Notes under the pieces: model-generated
The model's database searches: none
Told to the model about the DNA's origin: nothing
Seen by the model: the letters and a program-made list of their open reading frames with translations, nothing else
DNA from: a virus
Direction: 5' to 3' (one strand)
Virus record (IMG/VR): IMGVR_UViG_3300031578_000340
Location: 1-23,427 of that record
DNA length: 23,427 nucleotides
Shown: positions 6,364-13,419 of the stretch, one piece after another
Numbering within the stretch: position 1 is the first letter of the stretch
Layout: the number at the start of each line of letters is the position of its first letter
Position numbers and translations under genes: made by a program

Positions 6364-6405
6364 TTTTTTAAATATACTATTAACGTATTCATTTCTAATA
6401 AATTA

Positions 6406-6438
6406 AAAGAGGATTATCATTTTCAAATAATCCTCTTT
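6406..6438 (-). terminator. Intrinsic terminator after the 113-residue gene
   Basis: AAAGAGGATTAT (6406-6417) and ATAATCCTCTTT (6427-6438) are perfect 12-bp arms with a 9-nt loop. On the minus strand the stem runs into TTTTAATTT. It separates the 113-residue gene from the recombinase gene. Bases 6284-6405 beyond it contain the palindrome described separately and no ORF. Confidence 0.8.
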
Positions 6439-6463
6439 AGGTACAAATATGTTTAAAATATAC

Positions 6464-6805
6464 CTACTCAATAACATTTTTAACCTTTTTCTTAGGCTTT
6501 GGTGGTATATATTTACCATATGTTTTTTCAAGATCTGCTAAGTTACTTTCATACACTTCCAATTTTTGTTGAATATCGGTAATATCCATTCCTAAAGATT
6601 CATCTCTTTTTATTTGAGCTTTAGTTTGGTTAACTGATGTATATAATATTTTCATTTTATCTTTATCTTCTTTATCTTTAGAAACAGTCCACTTCTCAGC
6701 CCATTTAGCAAGTTTAACAATTTTTTGAGATTGTTTATTAGATTCCCATTGACTTAAAATGTCATTTAAAAATTTTTTAGCTTCTGATAATGTTCTTTCT
6801 GCCAT
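6464..6805 (-). CDS. Hypothetical helical protein, 113 residues
   Basis: The product is Lys/Glu-rich and predicted helical throughout, with likely coiled-coil stretches at about 60-95 and a basic tail (PPKPKKKVKNV). No catalytic motif or membrane segment is seen, and I recognise no family. The start carries the AACTAAAA...ACTATG leader shared with the accessory genes near 3 kb, although here it does not overlap an upstream stop. It follows the 419-residue gene by 46 nt and is closed by a strong terminator, so it may be cotranscribed with that gene. Confidence 0.65.
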   Translation of the reverse strand: MAERTLSEAKKFLNDILSQWESNKQSQKIVKLAKWAEKWTVSKDKEDKDKMKILYTSVNQTKAQIKRDESLGMDITDIQQKLEVYESNLADLEKTYGKYIPPKPKKKVKNVIE

Positions 6806-6851
6806 AGTTTTAAGTTTTAGTTAAATATAAGTAAAGTTATATTAAAAAAAT

Positions 6852-8111
6852 TTAATTAAACAAATATTTCATTTTTAAAGGAACACTATAATCAGATAAT
6901 CTTAAATAATCATCAATATGTTCCTTTAATACTAAATAAAAAATATAATATGTTACTTTATTATATACCTTAGGAACAAGAACAGAATCAAATAAAGGAA
7001 TAAAAGGTATATCACATTTCTTCATTCTTTTCCAAACATCTCTCATAATGTTAACTATTCTTAATCTAATTACAAGAGGAACTATTTTATAGTAGGCTTG
7101 TCCTCTTTTAAATGCTGGATGATTTTCGCTTATTTTTAACCTAACATCAGATTTTAAAATTTTAGGTTTAATGTTTGAAGCAAACCCTAAAAAATAATCT
7201 ATGTCACTTCTTCCACTTTTAATTTGATATAATTTATCATATGCTTTAGGCCATTTCTTTTGAAATTGTTCTATATGATCATATCCAAAAATAGCTGAAT
7301 AAAAGGTTTTATCATATATTTCATCAAATATGTCATAATCTTTTTCTGATTTAAATAAACTTTTTGAGTATTTACCTTTTCTATAATAACTTGAAAAATC
7401 ATTCTTTCCTATAGTTTTTAATAATTGATCCGCAAGTACTAAAGGAATACTATCATAAAATCCTACTTCCCAAGGATCTACAATACTTGTATAATGTAAA
7501 AGTTCTCTATATTTTGTAAACAAACTTAAATGTTCTCCAGCAAATTTATTATTATCAAATCCAAATCTATTTATATAATAATCTTTTAATGTAGGATCAC
7601 CGTATTCATCAATTACATTTAATATAATTGGATTATAACTATATCTTTCTCTTACATCTTGAGGTAAATCTATTTTAATATATTTATATATAGAATTGTA
7701 ATGATTCATATATTGTCCATTTAATAGATGTAGATGCTCATCAATCCACTTTGTTAATAAATCATCATATAAAATTACCTCATATAAATCCAATAACTTT
7801 CTATTAACTTTATATAAATGGGCATCTTGTTTTTCTGGTTTTGTAAGTCCAGTAGCAATATAATATTGAGTATTCTTATGTGTTGAAGGTAAAAGATCTA
7901 TATATTTATTGTCAATTAAGAATTCAATAATTTTATTTTTATATTTGCTTTCTAATCGTTTAATGAATGAAGCTGGAATATAACTTACATCATACCCTCC
8001 TCTACTAACTACAAATAAATATCCTATAACACCAACACATAATTTAAAAAACGGATTTTGTATTTCCTTGAAATCCAAGATATTATAGTTTTTGTACTTA
8101 ATTTTACTCAT
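6852..8111 (-). CDS. Degenerate polymerase-like palm protein, 419 residues
   Basis: I know no named family. Its plan follows that of the 393-residue polymerase-like protein: an N-terminal segment ending in LYKVNRKLL, then VGFYDSIPLVLADQL (216-230) in the place of motif A, KTFYSAIFG (268-276) in the place of motif B, and IPLFDSVLV (371-379) in the place of motif C. A helix RIVNIMRDVWKRM precedes motif C as in the other protein. The motif A Asp position is Gly or shifted, the TGR segment is lost and the motif C His is Phe. D375 is kept. Catalysis is therefore doubtful; a binding, regulatory or immunity-like role is possible. It has its own host-type promoter and is preceded by a terminator, like a moron gene expressed from the prophage. 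Confidence 0.6.
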   Translation of the reverse strand: MSKIKYKNYNILDFKEIQNPFFKLCVGVIGYLFVVSRGGYDVSYIPASFIKRLESKYKNKIIEFLIDNKYIDLLPSTHKNTQYYIATGLTKPEKQDAHLYKVNRKLLDLYEVILYDDLLTKWIDEHLHLLNGQYMNHYNSIYKYIKIDLPQDVRERYSYNPIILNVIDEYGDPTLKDYYINRFGFDNNKFAGEHLSLFTKYRELLHYTSIVDPWEVGFYDSIPLVLADQLLKTIGKNDFSSYYRKGKYSKSLFKSEKDYDIFDEIYDKTFYSAIFGYDHIEQFQKKWPKAYDKLYQIKSGRSDIDYFLGFASNIKPKILKSDVRLKISENHPAFKRGQAYYKIVPLVIRLRIVNIMRDVWKRMKKCDIPFIPLFDSVLVPKVYNKVTYYIFYLVLKEHIDDYLRLSDYSVPLKMKYLFN

Positions 8112-8116
8112 AAGTA

Positions 8117-8147
8117 CAAATATACTTGATTTTCAATTCTTTACAAA
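8117..8147 (-). promoter_or_regulatory. Bacteroidota-type promoter, nearly leaderless
   Basis: On the minus strand TTTG (8147-8144), a 19-nt spacer and TATATTTG (8124-8117) match the Bacteroidota housekeeping consensus of a -33 TTTG and a -7 TAnnTTTG box. The ATG of the 419-residue gene begins 6 nt after the last G, so the expected transcript starts at or just before the start codon. Confidence 0.65.
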
Positions 8148-8228
8148 TTTTTTCTATTAATATAATATATGGAATTATTTTTTTGAAAAAATCCTGAAAA
8201 TATGGGGGTTACAGAGTAGTTTCAAAAT

Positions 8229-8259
8229 CCCAAATTTGACCTCTCAGAAGCCCAAATTT
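8229..8259. repeat. Two CCCAAATTT direct repeats, 22 bp apart
   Basis: Copies at 8229-8237 and 8251-8259 are spaced by about two helical turns, upstream of the promoter for the 419-residue gene. They could bind a regulator, or be chance in AT-rich DNA. The rest of 8148-8297 shows no ORF and no other structure. Confidence 0.3.
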
Positions 8260-8297
8260 TAATTTAAAATAAAAAGATAAGGTTTCCTATAAACAAA

Positions 8298-8326
8298 AAA
8301 ATAGGGGCTTAAATTGCCCCTATTTT
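8298..8326 (-). terminator. Intrinsic terminator after the 98-residue gene
   Basis: AAAATAGGGGC (8298-8308) and GCCCCTATTTT (8316-8326) are perfect 11-bp arms with a 7-nt loop, and on the minus strand the stem runs into seven T residues. It closes the transcript coming from the virion and lysis side and insulates the promoter of the 419-residue gene. Confidence 0.85.
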
Positions 8327-8345
8327 CATTCTAAAAAATTAAATA

Positions 8346-8642
8346 TTATTTCTCAGAATCTTTTTTCTCCCTTTTTACAGTAGTAGGAAGTTGTTTTTTC
8401 ATTTCATCAATTTTGCTCCTTAATTCCTTAAGATTATTTGTAATATCCTTAGGAACAGGAATCTTAATTTCATCAAGTCTTTTTTGAATATTGAAGAGTT
8501 TGTTGTAATCCCTTTCAGAATTATAAACTTCTCTTCTCATTTGAGTAATGATACCTCTGTTAACTAAATTAAGAACTTTTGCTACTTCTTCTTTTGATGG
8601 ATTAGTGTCCATCCATTCTTGAATACTCTTTAACGTTTTCAT
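8346..8642 (-). CDS. Hypothetical helical protein, 98 residues
   Basis: The product is charged and mostly helical, with a heptad-like stretch at about 62-88 and a basic C-terminus (VKREKKDSEK). No membrane segment, signal peptide or known motif is visible. It begins after a 147-bp non-coding gap with nested inverted repeats, and is followed immediately by a strong terminator, so it may be a separately controlled single gene. Function unknown. Confidence 0.65.
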   Translation of the reverse strand: MKTLKSIQEWMDTNPSKEEVAKVLNLVNRGIITQMRREVYNSERDYNKLFNIQKRLDEIKIPVPKDITNNLKELRSKIDEMKKQLPTTVKREKKDSEK

Positions 8643-8644
8643 TG

Positions 8645-8708
8645 CTAATAATTTAAGTGAATAATAGGTTAATTGAATATGATTATTAGTGTAATATTAT
8701 CAATTAAC
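8645..8708. promoter_or_regulatory. Inverted repeats in the 8643-8789 gap
   Basis: GTTAATTGA (8668-8676) and TCAATTAAC (8700-8708) are perfect 9-bp arms; CTAATAAT (8645-8652) pairs with ATTATTAG (8682-8689), so the two sets cross. The gap lies directly upstream of the 98-residue gene. An operator or promoter region is plausible, but no TAnnTTTG box is present. A further 8-bp hairpin with a 4-nt loop (8775-8794) overlaps the stop of the 72-residue gene. Confidence 0.35.
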
Positions 8709-8789
8709 TATGATTCGAGAACAACGAAAGTGTAGTATTTTACTATATATCAGCTATTTAAATCAATTTCACATAATGAAAATATGTTT

Positions 8790-9008
8790 TCATTCCTTTC
8801 TTTTAAATAATTTATCTAATAATATTTTTATTATATAACCTGTTATAGCACCTATACTTGTTATACATATCATATAAACAATTACTTCCCAATTAGGAAA
8901 CATAGATAATGTATATATTTGTGAAGTAAATGCTCCACCTGCTCCACCGATTACAGGCAAAACATCAGTAGAAGATAAGGAAGTCAATATTTTAGAAATC
9001 ATTTTCAT
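8790..9008 (-). CDS. Holin-like membrane protein, 72 residues
   Basis: The sequence has a glycine-rich hydrophobic stretch (about 15-36) and a clear transmembrane helix (about 42-62), and ends in a positively charged tail (KLFKRKE). Size, two hydrophobic segments and a basic C-terminus match the general pattern of phage holins, and the position after the tail-tip genes fits a lysis gene. There is no recognisable endolysin beside it, which weakens the assignment. It follows the BppU-like gene closely. Confidence 0.55.
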   Translation of the reverse strand: MKMISKILTSLSSTDVLPVIGGAGGAFTSQIYTLSMFPNWEVIVYMICITSIGAITGYIIKILLDKLFKRKE

Positions 9009-9016
9009 AAATTATT

Positions 9017-9316
9017 TTAATATTTAACACCATTTAATATAGATAATGTATCTTTTACTAATGTGTATATTGATGAATCCAATTGAACTGTAATATCATA
9101 AACATAACTACCAACATTTAAAGATGTATCAGTAGAAGAAATATTAAAGATTAATGTTGATGCATCAGAAACAGTTCCTGTATTAGTCATTACAGATGCA
9201 TCAGAAATATTTTTTCTTACAGTAATATATGAATTATAACCTGTAACATCTAAACCACTTACAATACAAGTTACTCGTTTAGTATTATTTTGATATATTT
9301 CAATAGAATTTGCCAT
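9017..9316 (-). CDS. BppU-like baseplate/tail protein
   Basis: The 99-residue product is beta-rich and begins IEIYQNNTKRVTCIVSG, then has paired strands ending SYVYDITVQL and YTLVKDTLSIL. This pattern resembles the N-terminal domain of upper baseplate (BppU-type) proteins, in which a short immunoglobulin-like unit docks receptor-binding parts. It sits directly after the LamG-like adhesin and a membrane protein. The upstream RTGAATATATAA motif ends 17 nt before the ATG and overlaps the TGA of the previous gene. Confidence 0.6.
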   Translation of the reverse strand: MANSIEIYQNNTKRVTCIVSGLDVTGYNSYITVRKNISDASVMTNTGTVSDASTLIFNISSTDTSLNVGSYVYDITVQLDSSIYTLVKDTLSILNGVKY

Positions 9317-9332
9317 TTTATTTTATTTATTT

Positions 9333-9341
9333 TATATATTC
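9333..9341 (-). promoter_or_regulatory. RTGAATATATAA motif copy (BppU-like gene)
   Basis: GAATATATA on the minus strand, within ATGAATATATAA. It overlaps the stop codon of the 60-residue gene and lies 16 nt upstream of the next ATG. One of six copies, each just upstream of a virion-module gene. Confidence 0.45.
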
Positions 9342-9522
9342 ATTCTTTTGAAGAAAAACCTATTAAAGAATCCTTTGCTCTTATAAATGTCATAGCCAAT
9401 GTAATTAAACTTACATAAGAAATTGTATCTATAGTTTTATCTATAAATGTATAGCTACCTATTCCAAAGATTATTAATCCTATAATAGTTGTTATGTAAT
9501 TTTTAAAAATTCTATCTATCAT
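9340..9522 (-). CDS. Two-helix small membrane protein, 60 residues (holin candidate)
   Basis: Transmembrane helices are visible at about 10-27 and 33-47, followed by RAKDSLIGFSSKE. The short N-terminus (MIDRIFKNY) is basic. Small two-span proteins at this place, between tail fibre and lysis genes, are often holins or holin-associated, but the family is not one whose function I can name. It starts 5 nt after the LamG-like gene and is likely in the same operon. Confidence 0.6.
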   Translation of the reverse strand: MIDRIFKNYITTIIGLIIFGIGSYTFIDKTIDTISYVSLITLAMTFIRAKDSLIGFSSKE

Positions 9523-9527
9523 AATCC

Positions 9528-10307
9528 CTATAATGTTTGTAAATAATTATATATTGCTGTTGAATCTGTAACATTATCTTCTACATCTCTACAAACTATT
9601 TCTTTTACATAAGCCCAAATATTCCTGGCTGCATTTAAGTCGCCTGATCTTCCTACTGTTAAACCTGCTAATTGAATCATACCTCCTGATGTTATTTTAT
9701 CACTACCAATTATATTATTTTTATATAATTTTTGTGTTCCATCAGTTACTTTAATAGTTGCTGTATTTTGTTCATTTAATGGAAAAGATACAGAATCTGC
9801 ATAAGTTGCTCCTGTATAAATCTGATAATCAGGCGTTATGGTTCTGTTTCTAAAAATTAAACTTAGATTATTATAGCCATCCAATAAAGTCCTATTTACC
9901 CCCCAAAGAGTAGGTTTAAACACAATATATATTGTGTAAGGTTCTCCATATGTAAATATACTTTGCATATACTCATCAACAGAAAAATATACTCCATCTA
10001 CAGTGTATAAAGGTTTATAAAGATCATTAGTTTGTACTAAATTATGTCCCGTTGCATTTTTATCATTCCAAGAACCTACAAGATTTGCTCCATCTTTTGT
10101 TATAGTAGTCAAATCAGAATAATCATACCAAGCCACTGTATTTGCATCTGTAAGGAGAACATAACCGGGGTCAGGAGTTGATCCAGCTGCAAAAACATCA
10201 AATGTTAATCCTACACTTATTTGTGGAGAAACTGAGACACCACCTAATATATTCAATGGAGTAGTAGTTCCTATTATTTTATCATATGTTACATATCCTT
10301 TTATCAT
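9528..10307 (-). CDS. LamG/concanavalin-like tail adhesin
   Basis: Residues about 65-255 form a jelly-roll lectin-like domain: WYDYSDLTTI, then a SWNDKNATGHN turn, KPLYTVDGVYFS, YTIYIVFKP and a late TVGRSG strand. This is the pattern of LamG-like domains on phage fibres. The N-terminal 60 residues (with ILGGVSVSPQISVG) probably attach the protein to the tail tip. The predicted role is recognition of cell-surface glycan. It follows the 1032-residue tail-tip gene by 13 nt. A GATATATAA variant of the recurring motif lies in that gap. Confidence 0.7.
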   Translation of the reverse strand: MIKGYVTYDKIIGTTTPLNILGGVSVSPQISVGLTFDVFAAGSTPDPGYVLLTDANTVAWYDYSDLTTITKDGANLVGSWNDKNATGHNLVQTNDLYKPLYTVDGVYFSVDEYMQSIFTYGEPYTIYIVFKPTLWGVNRTLLDGYNNLSLIFRNRTITPDYQIYTGATYADSVSFPLNEQNTATIKVTDGTQKLYKNNIIGSDKITSGGMIQLAGLTVGRSGDLNAARNIWAYVKEIVCRDVEDNVTDSTAIYNYLQTL

Positions 10308-10320
10308 ATAATTATATATC

Positions 10321-13300
10321 TTAATATTTTGTATAATTTACTACGCCTTCTATTCCCATATTATTCCCCCTTGTCTTTAAATTTCTTATTGTTCTCAAAG
10401 GTATAAGAACACCATTTTCTGTTTCATTTGTATATGATGTAACATAACCTAAAGATGGATCAACTGAAACATCAATTGGATATTCAAAAGCTTTCATAGA
10501 ACATATATTACTTCGTAAATCATATGAATACTCTTGAATAGTAAATGGAATTGAAACATCATCTCTTTGTATATAATAATCATATAAAACAGATAAAGGT
10601 TTAGGAACTTCATTTATTAGTAAATCTCCATATAAAGTTAATCTTGTTTTATTTGAATTATTATATTTTCCTTTTAATAACATATATGCTAATGCAGATG
10701 TTACAGTTTGATCATCTGGATCCATCCAAGAATAAGTCATAGAATCTGGAGAACTTACATCCAAGTATAAACTATTCTTATAGTTTAAAGAAGAAACATC
10801 ATATATACTATATGTGTAATCTTCTTTTCTTAAAAAATTATTATCTAATGTACAATCATATTTATTTGGTATTTGTCTGGTATTACCAATTGTAACCTCA
10901 AAATCACCGACTATTGGAAAATTTTGATATGTTAATCCTGCACCACCTATATTAACTTTAATAGGCTGAATACCTATAATAAACGTTTGTGTTTTAGGTA
11001 CACTTGTATGATATATTGATCTTAAATTTATATTTTTGTTTATTTCAAATGTTAATCCAACAAGGTCAGGATCATAGTCCTCATAAAATAAATATTCATT
11101 ACCATCATTTGCTGCTCTAATAGATGTATCACCATTAGTATCTTGAAAAATCCATCCATTAGGAATAATAGCATCCTTACCTGCTCTTATAGAAAATTGA
11201 ACCCTACAATTAGTATAGTGATAATTTAAATAATTCCATACAGTAGCTTTATATTTTATATTAAGTGCTTCAGTTGTATTATCAAATGTATCTATGAATT
11301 TGTAAAATAATCTAACGTCTTGAATAGCAGCAGGAGGATTTTGAGCCCAATAAATCCAATTTTTAATTTGAGAACTCTTATTATATCCTGATGTTAATAC
11401 AGTTATTCTATTATTTCCAGTCCAAGTTTTTAATGCTATACTTGAATCATAAGGGTTGTATGAAACATCGATAACAGGCAAATCTGTTAATGTTTTTGCA
11501 CAATTATTTATTATTAGAGATGGTTGAGATTCATCTTGTAAATTAATAATTATATTTTTTGCGCCTGAATTATAACCAATACTTTGAGTTTTATTTGTAT
11601 ATTCAAAATCTTTATCATCTTTAATATAAATTTCTATTCTATTTGTAGAAGGTTGCCCTAATATTAAACTTAATAGATTTAATGAATTTACATTACAGTA
11701 AATTGAAGCATCTATACCTGTACTTAGATCAACTACTGCACCATTTTGTGACCAAGTACCTGGAGGATCATTATATATATATGGCGTTCTTGTTTCTCTT
11801 TGATATACAAAATTCTCTACAACATAAGAATTTTTAAAATATATTTTATCAGTAGGTACATAAATATTTGTATTTAAAGAATTAAAATTTACTACACCTC
11901 CTGTTTGCATTCCTGAATTGTAATTTCCTGTAGTTAATAAATTATCAGCCTTATCATACACATAAGTAGATACATTTAGTCTCCACCAACCTTGTTTTGT
12001 ATAAACAAATGTAGTCTCTTCTTCACCATCATATAAATCTTCTGTTGGTAATGGAATATCTACTGATTTTAAATATCCAAGGTTAACATTATTATTCATT
12101 GTTATACCATAGGTTTTTCCAATAGATGTATCTATTGAAGAAGCATCTGGTTGTAATGAAACATATGATTTTAAATTAGTTTTTGCTTCATTTTGAACAT
12201 ATCTTGAACCTACACTTATATCAGGATATGCAGCACCATTATAAAAGAATATATTTGTTCTATCTGTAGCATTAGTTCCTGTATAATTAGTAAAACAACT
12301 TACATCAGTCCAATATTCTACAGGAAAATAAGTCCAATCTCTATCTCTCATTATATCATTATATCTTTCGATAATCCAATATCCATTATATTGATATAAT
12401 ATACAATTAAAAGATTTTAAAATAGAATTTAATATGTCATATGCATTTTCTGTTTCATTGTCATTATTCCAAAATAAGTCAACGTTTATATATGTTTGTT
12501 CAAATAATGTTTTACCAGTATCTGTATATTGACCAGTATGATAAAGAGCATTATTTATATAAATGGGTAAATATTCTCCACCTGTTGTATATGATAAAAT
12601 ATTGTTTATTATTTCTAATAAAGTTTTTCTAGCATATCTATCAGCAGTAATAATTGAAGGATAAATGTTTGTTAATAATTTTAAATAATCTGTGAATTTT
12701 AAATTAATTATACCATTATTATAGAATGGTTGTTCAATTAAATCACATATTAAATATCCATTAAATAATGTTTTACTATCTCTTGTTATTATGAGTTTAT
12801 ATTCCCTGTCTTCGTTTCTAAATAAATCATCAAATTGTTTGAAATTGCTGAAATTATTAACAAAATTTAAGTCAGCAGATAATGAAATTATATTACCATT
12901 AAAACTATAATTTAAATTAGCAGATTGAGGAGTTAAAGTAGCTGAAGGTTCACCTTGTTTTGCACTTGAAACTATAGAAAAATCAACATTATCTGCTAAA
13001 GCACTCCAAATATATAAATTAACCTCTTCAGAAGCTAAACTATCATAAGTATATGTATTATTACCTGCTAATACTTGCCAAGATGCTAAAGTACCTCCAT
13101 TATCTAAATATAATAATGGTAAAGGTTTAGCATCATATGTAGAAGCATTTAATGTTATTTCAAGTCTTTGGCCATTTATTAAATTAAAATTATTGCTATC
13201 TGCTATTGCTATACCACCAGATGATGTTTTATTAGCACTTACAATATAACTTCCTGATGTTGTAAAAATAGTATAATCTTCAGGATGACTATGATTAGTC

Positions 13301-13419
13301 CAACCTGTTAATAATTCATCACCAAGTTCACTTGTAAAATCCTTTTTGTAAATATTAAATACAATATTGGTATCAAAATGATCATAAAATTGAGTTGTAT
13401 AATTTAATCCATAAGCCAT
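10321..13419 (-). CDS. Tail-tip/hub protein with an inserted N-terminal domain
   Basis: The 1032-residue protein follows the tape measure with a TAATG overlap, the usual place of distal tail and tail-associated proteins. It opens with a short strand segment (about 6-30, YTTQFYDHF, FNIYKKDF) that appears to resume at about 159 (SATLTPQSANL, then KQFDDLFRNEDREYKLIITRD). The intervening 34-156 is Gly/Ser/Asn-rich and beta-stranded like a carbohydrate-binding module, so an insertion is likely. The middle has ILNSILKSFNCILYQYNGYWIIERY, a segment common in Bacteroidota phage tail proteins. The C-terminal half is beta-rich with no catalytic motif. It probably caps the tail and carries receptor-binding parts. 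Confidence 0.7.
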   Translation of the reverse strand: MAYGLNYTTQFYDHFDTNIVFNIYKKDFTSELGDELLTGWTNHSHPEDYTIFTTSGSYIVSANKTSSGGIAIADSNNFNLINGQRLEITLNASTYDAKPLPLLYLDNGGTLASWQVLAGNNTYTYDSLASEEVNLYIWSALADNVDFSIVSSAKQGEPSATLTPQSANLNYSFNGNIISLSADLNFVNNFSNFKQFDDLFRNEDREYKLIITRDSKTLFNGYLICDLIEQPFYNNGIINLKFTDYLKLLTNIYPSIITADRYARKTLLEIINNILSYTTGGEYLPIYINNALYHTGQYTDTGKTLFEQTYINVDLFWNNDNETENAYDILNSILKSFNCILYQYNGYWIIERYNDIMRDRDWTYFPVEYWTDVSCFTNYTGTNATDRTNIFFYNGAAYPDISVGSRYVQNEAKTNLKSYVSLQPDASSIDTSIGKTYGITMNNNVNLGYLKSVDIPLPTEDLYDGEEETTFVYTKQGWWRLNVSTYVYDKADNLLTTGNYNSGMQTGGVVNFNSLNTNIYVPTDKIYFKNSYVVENFVYQRETRTPYIYNDPPGTWSQNGAVVDLSTGIDASIYCNVNSLNLLSLILGQPSTNRIEIYIKDDKDFEYTNKTQSIGYNSGAKNIIINLQDESQPSLIINNCAKTLTDLPVIDVSYNPYDSSIALKTWTGNNRITVLTSGYNKSSQIKNWIYWAQNPPAAIQDVRLFYKFIDTFDNTTEALNIKYKATVWNYLNYHYTNCRVQFSIRAGKDAIIPNGWIFQDTNGDTSIRAANDGNEYLFYEDYDPDLVGLTFEINKNINLRSIYHTSVPKTQTFIIGIQPIKVNIGGAGLTYQNFPIVGDFEVTIGNTRQIPNKYDCTLDNNFLRKEDYTYSIYDVSSLNYKNSLYLDVSSPDSMTYSWMDPDDQTVTSALAYMLLKGKYNNSNKTRLTLYGDLLINEVPKPLSVLYDYYIQRDDVSIPFTIQEYSYDLRSNICSMKAFEYPIDVSVDPSLGYVTSYTNETENGVLIPLRTIRNLKTRGNNMGIEGVVNYTKY

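Noticed and set aside
12441-12632. Plus-strand ORF of 63 codons
   Set aside because: Lies wholly inside the tail-tip gene on the other strand.
9528-13419. Diversity-generating retroelement or invertible tail-fibre segment
   Set aside because: No reverse transcriptase, template/variable repeat pair or inverted repeats flanking the adhesin genes were found.
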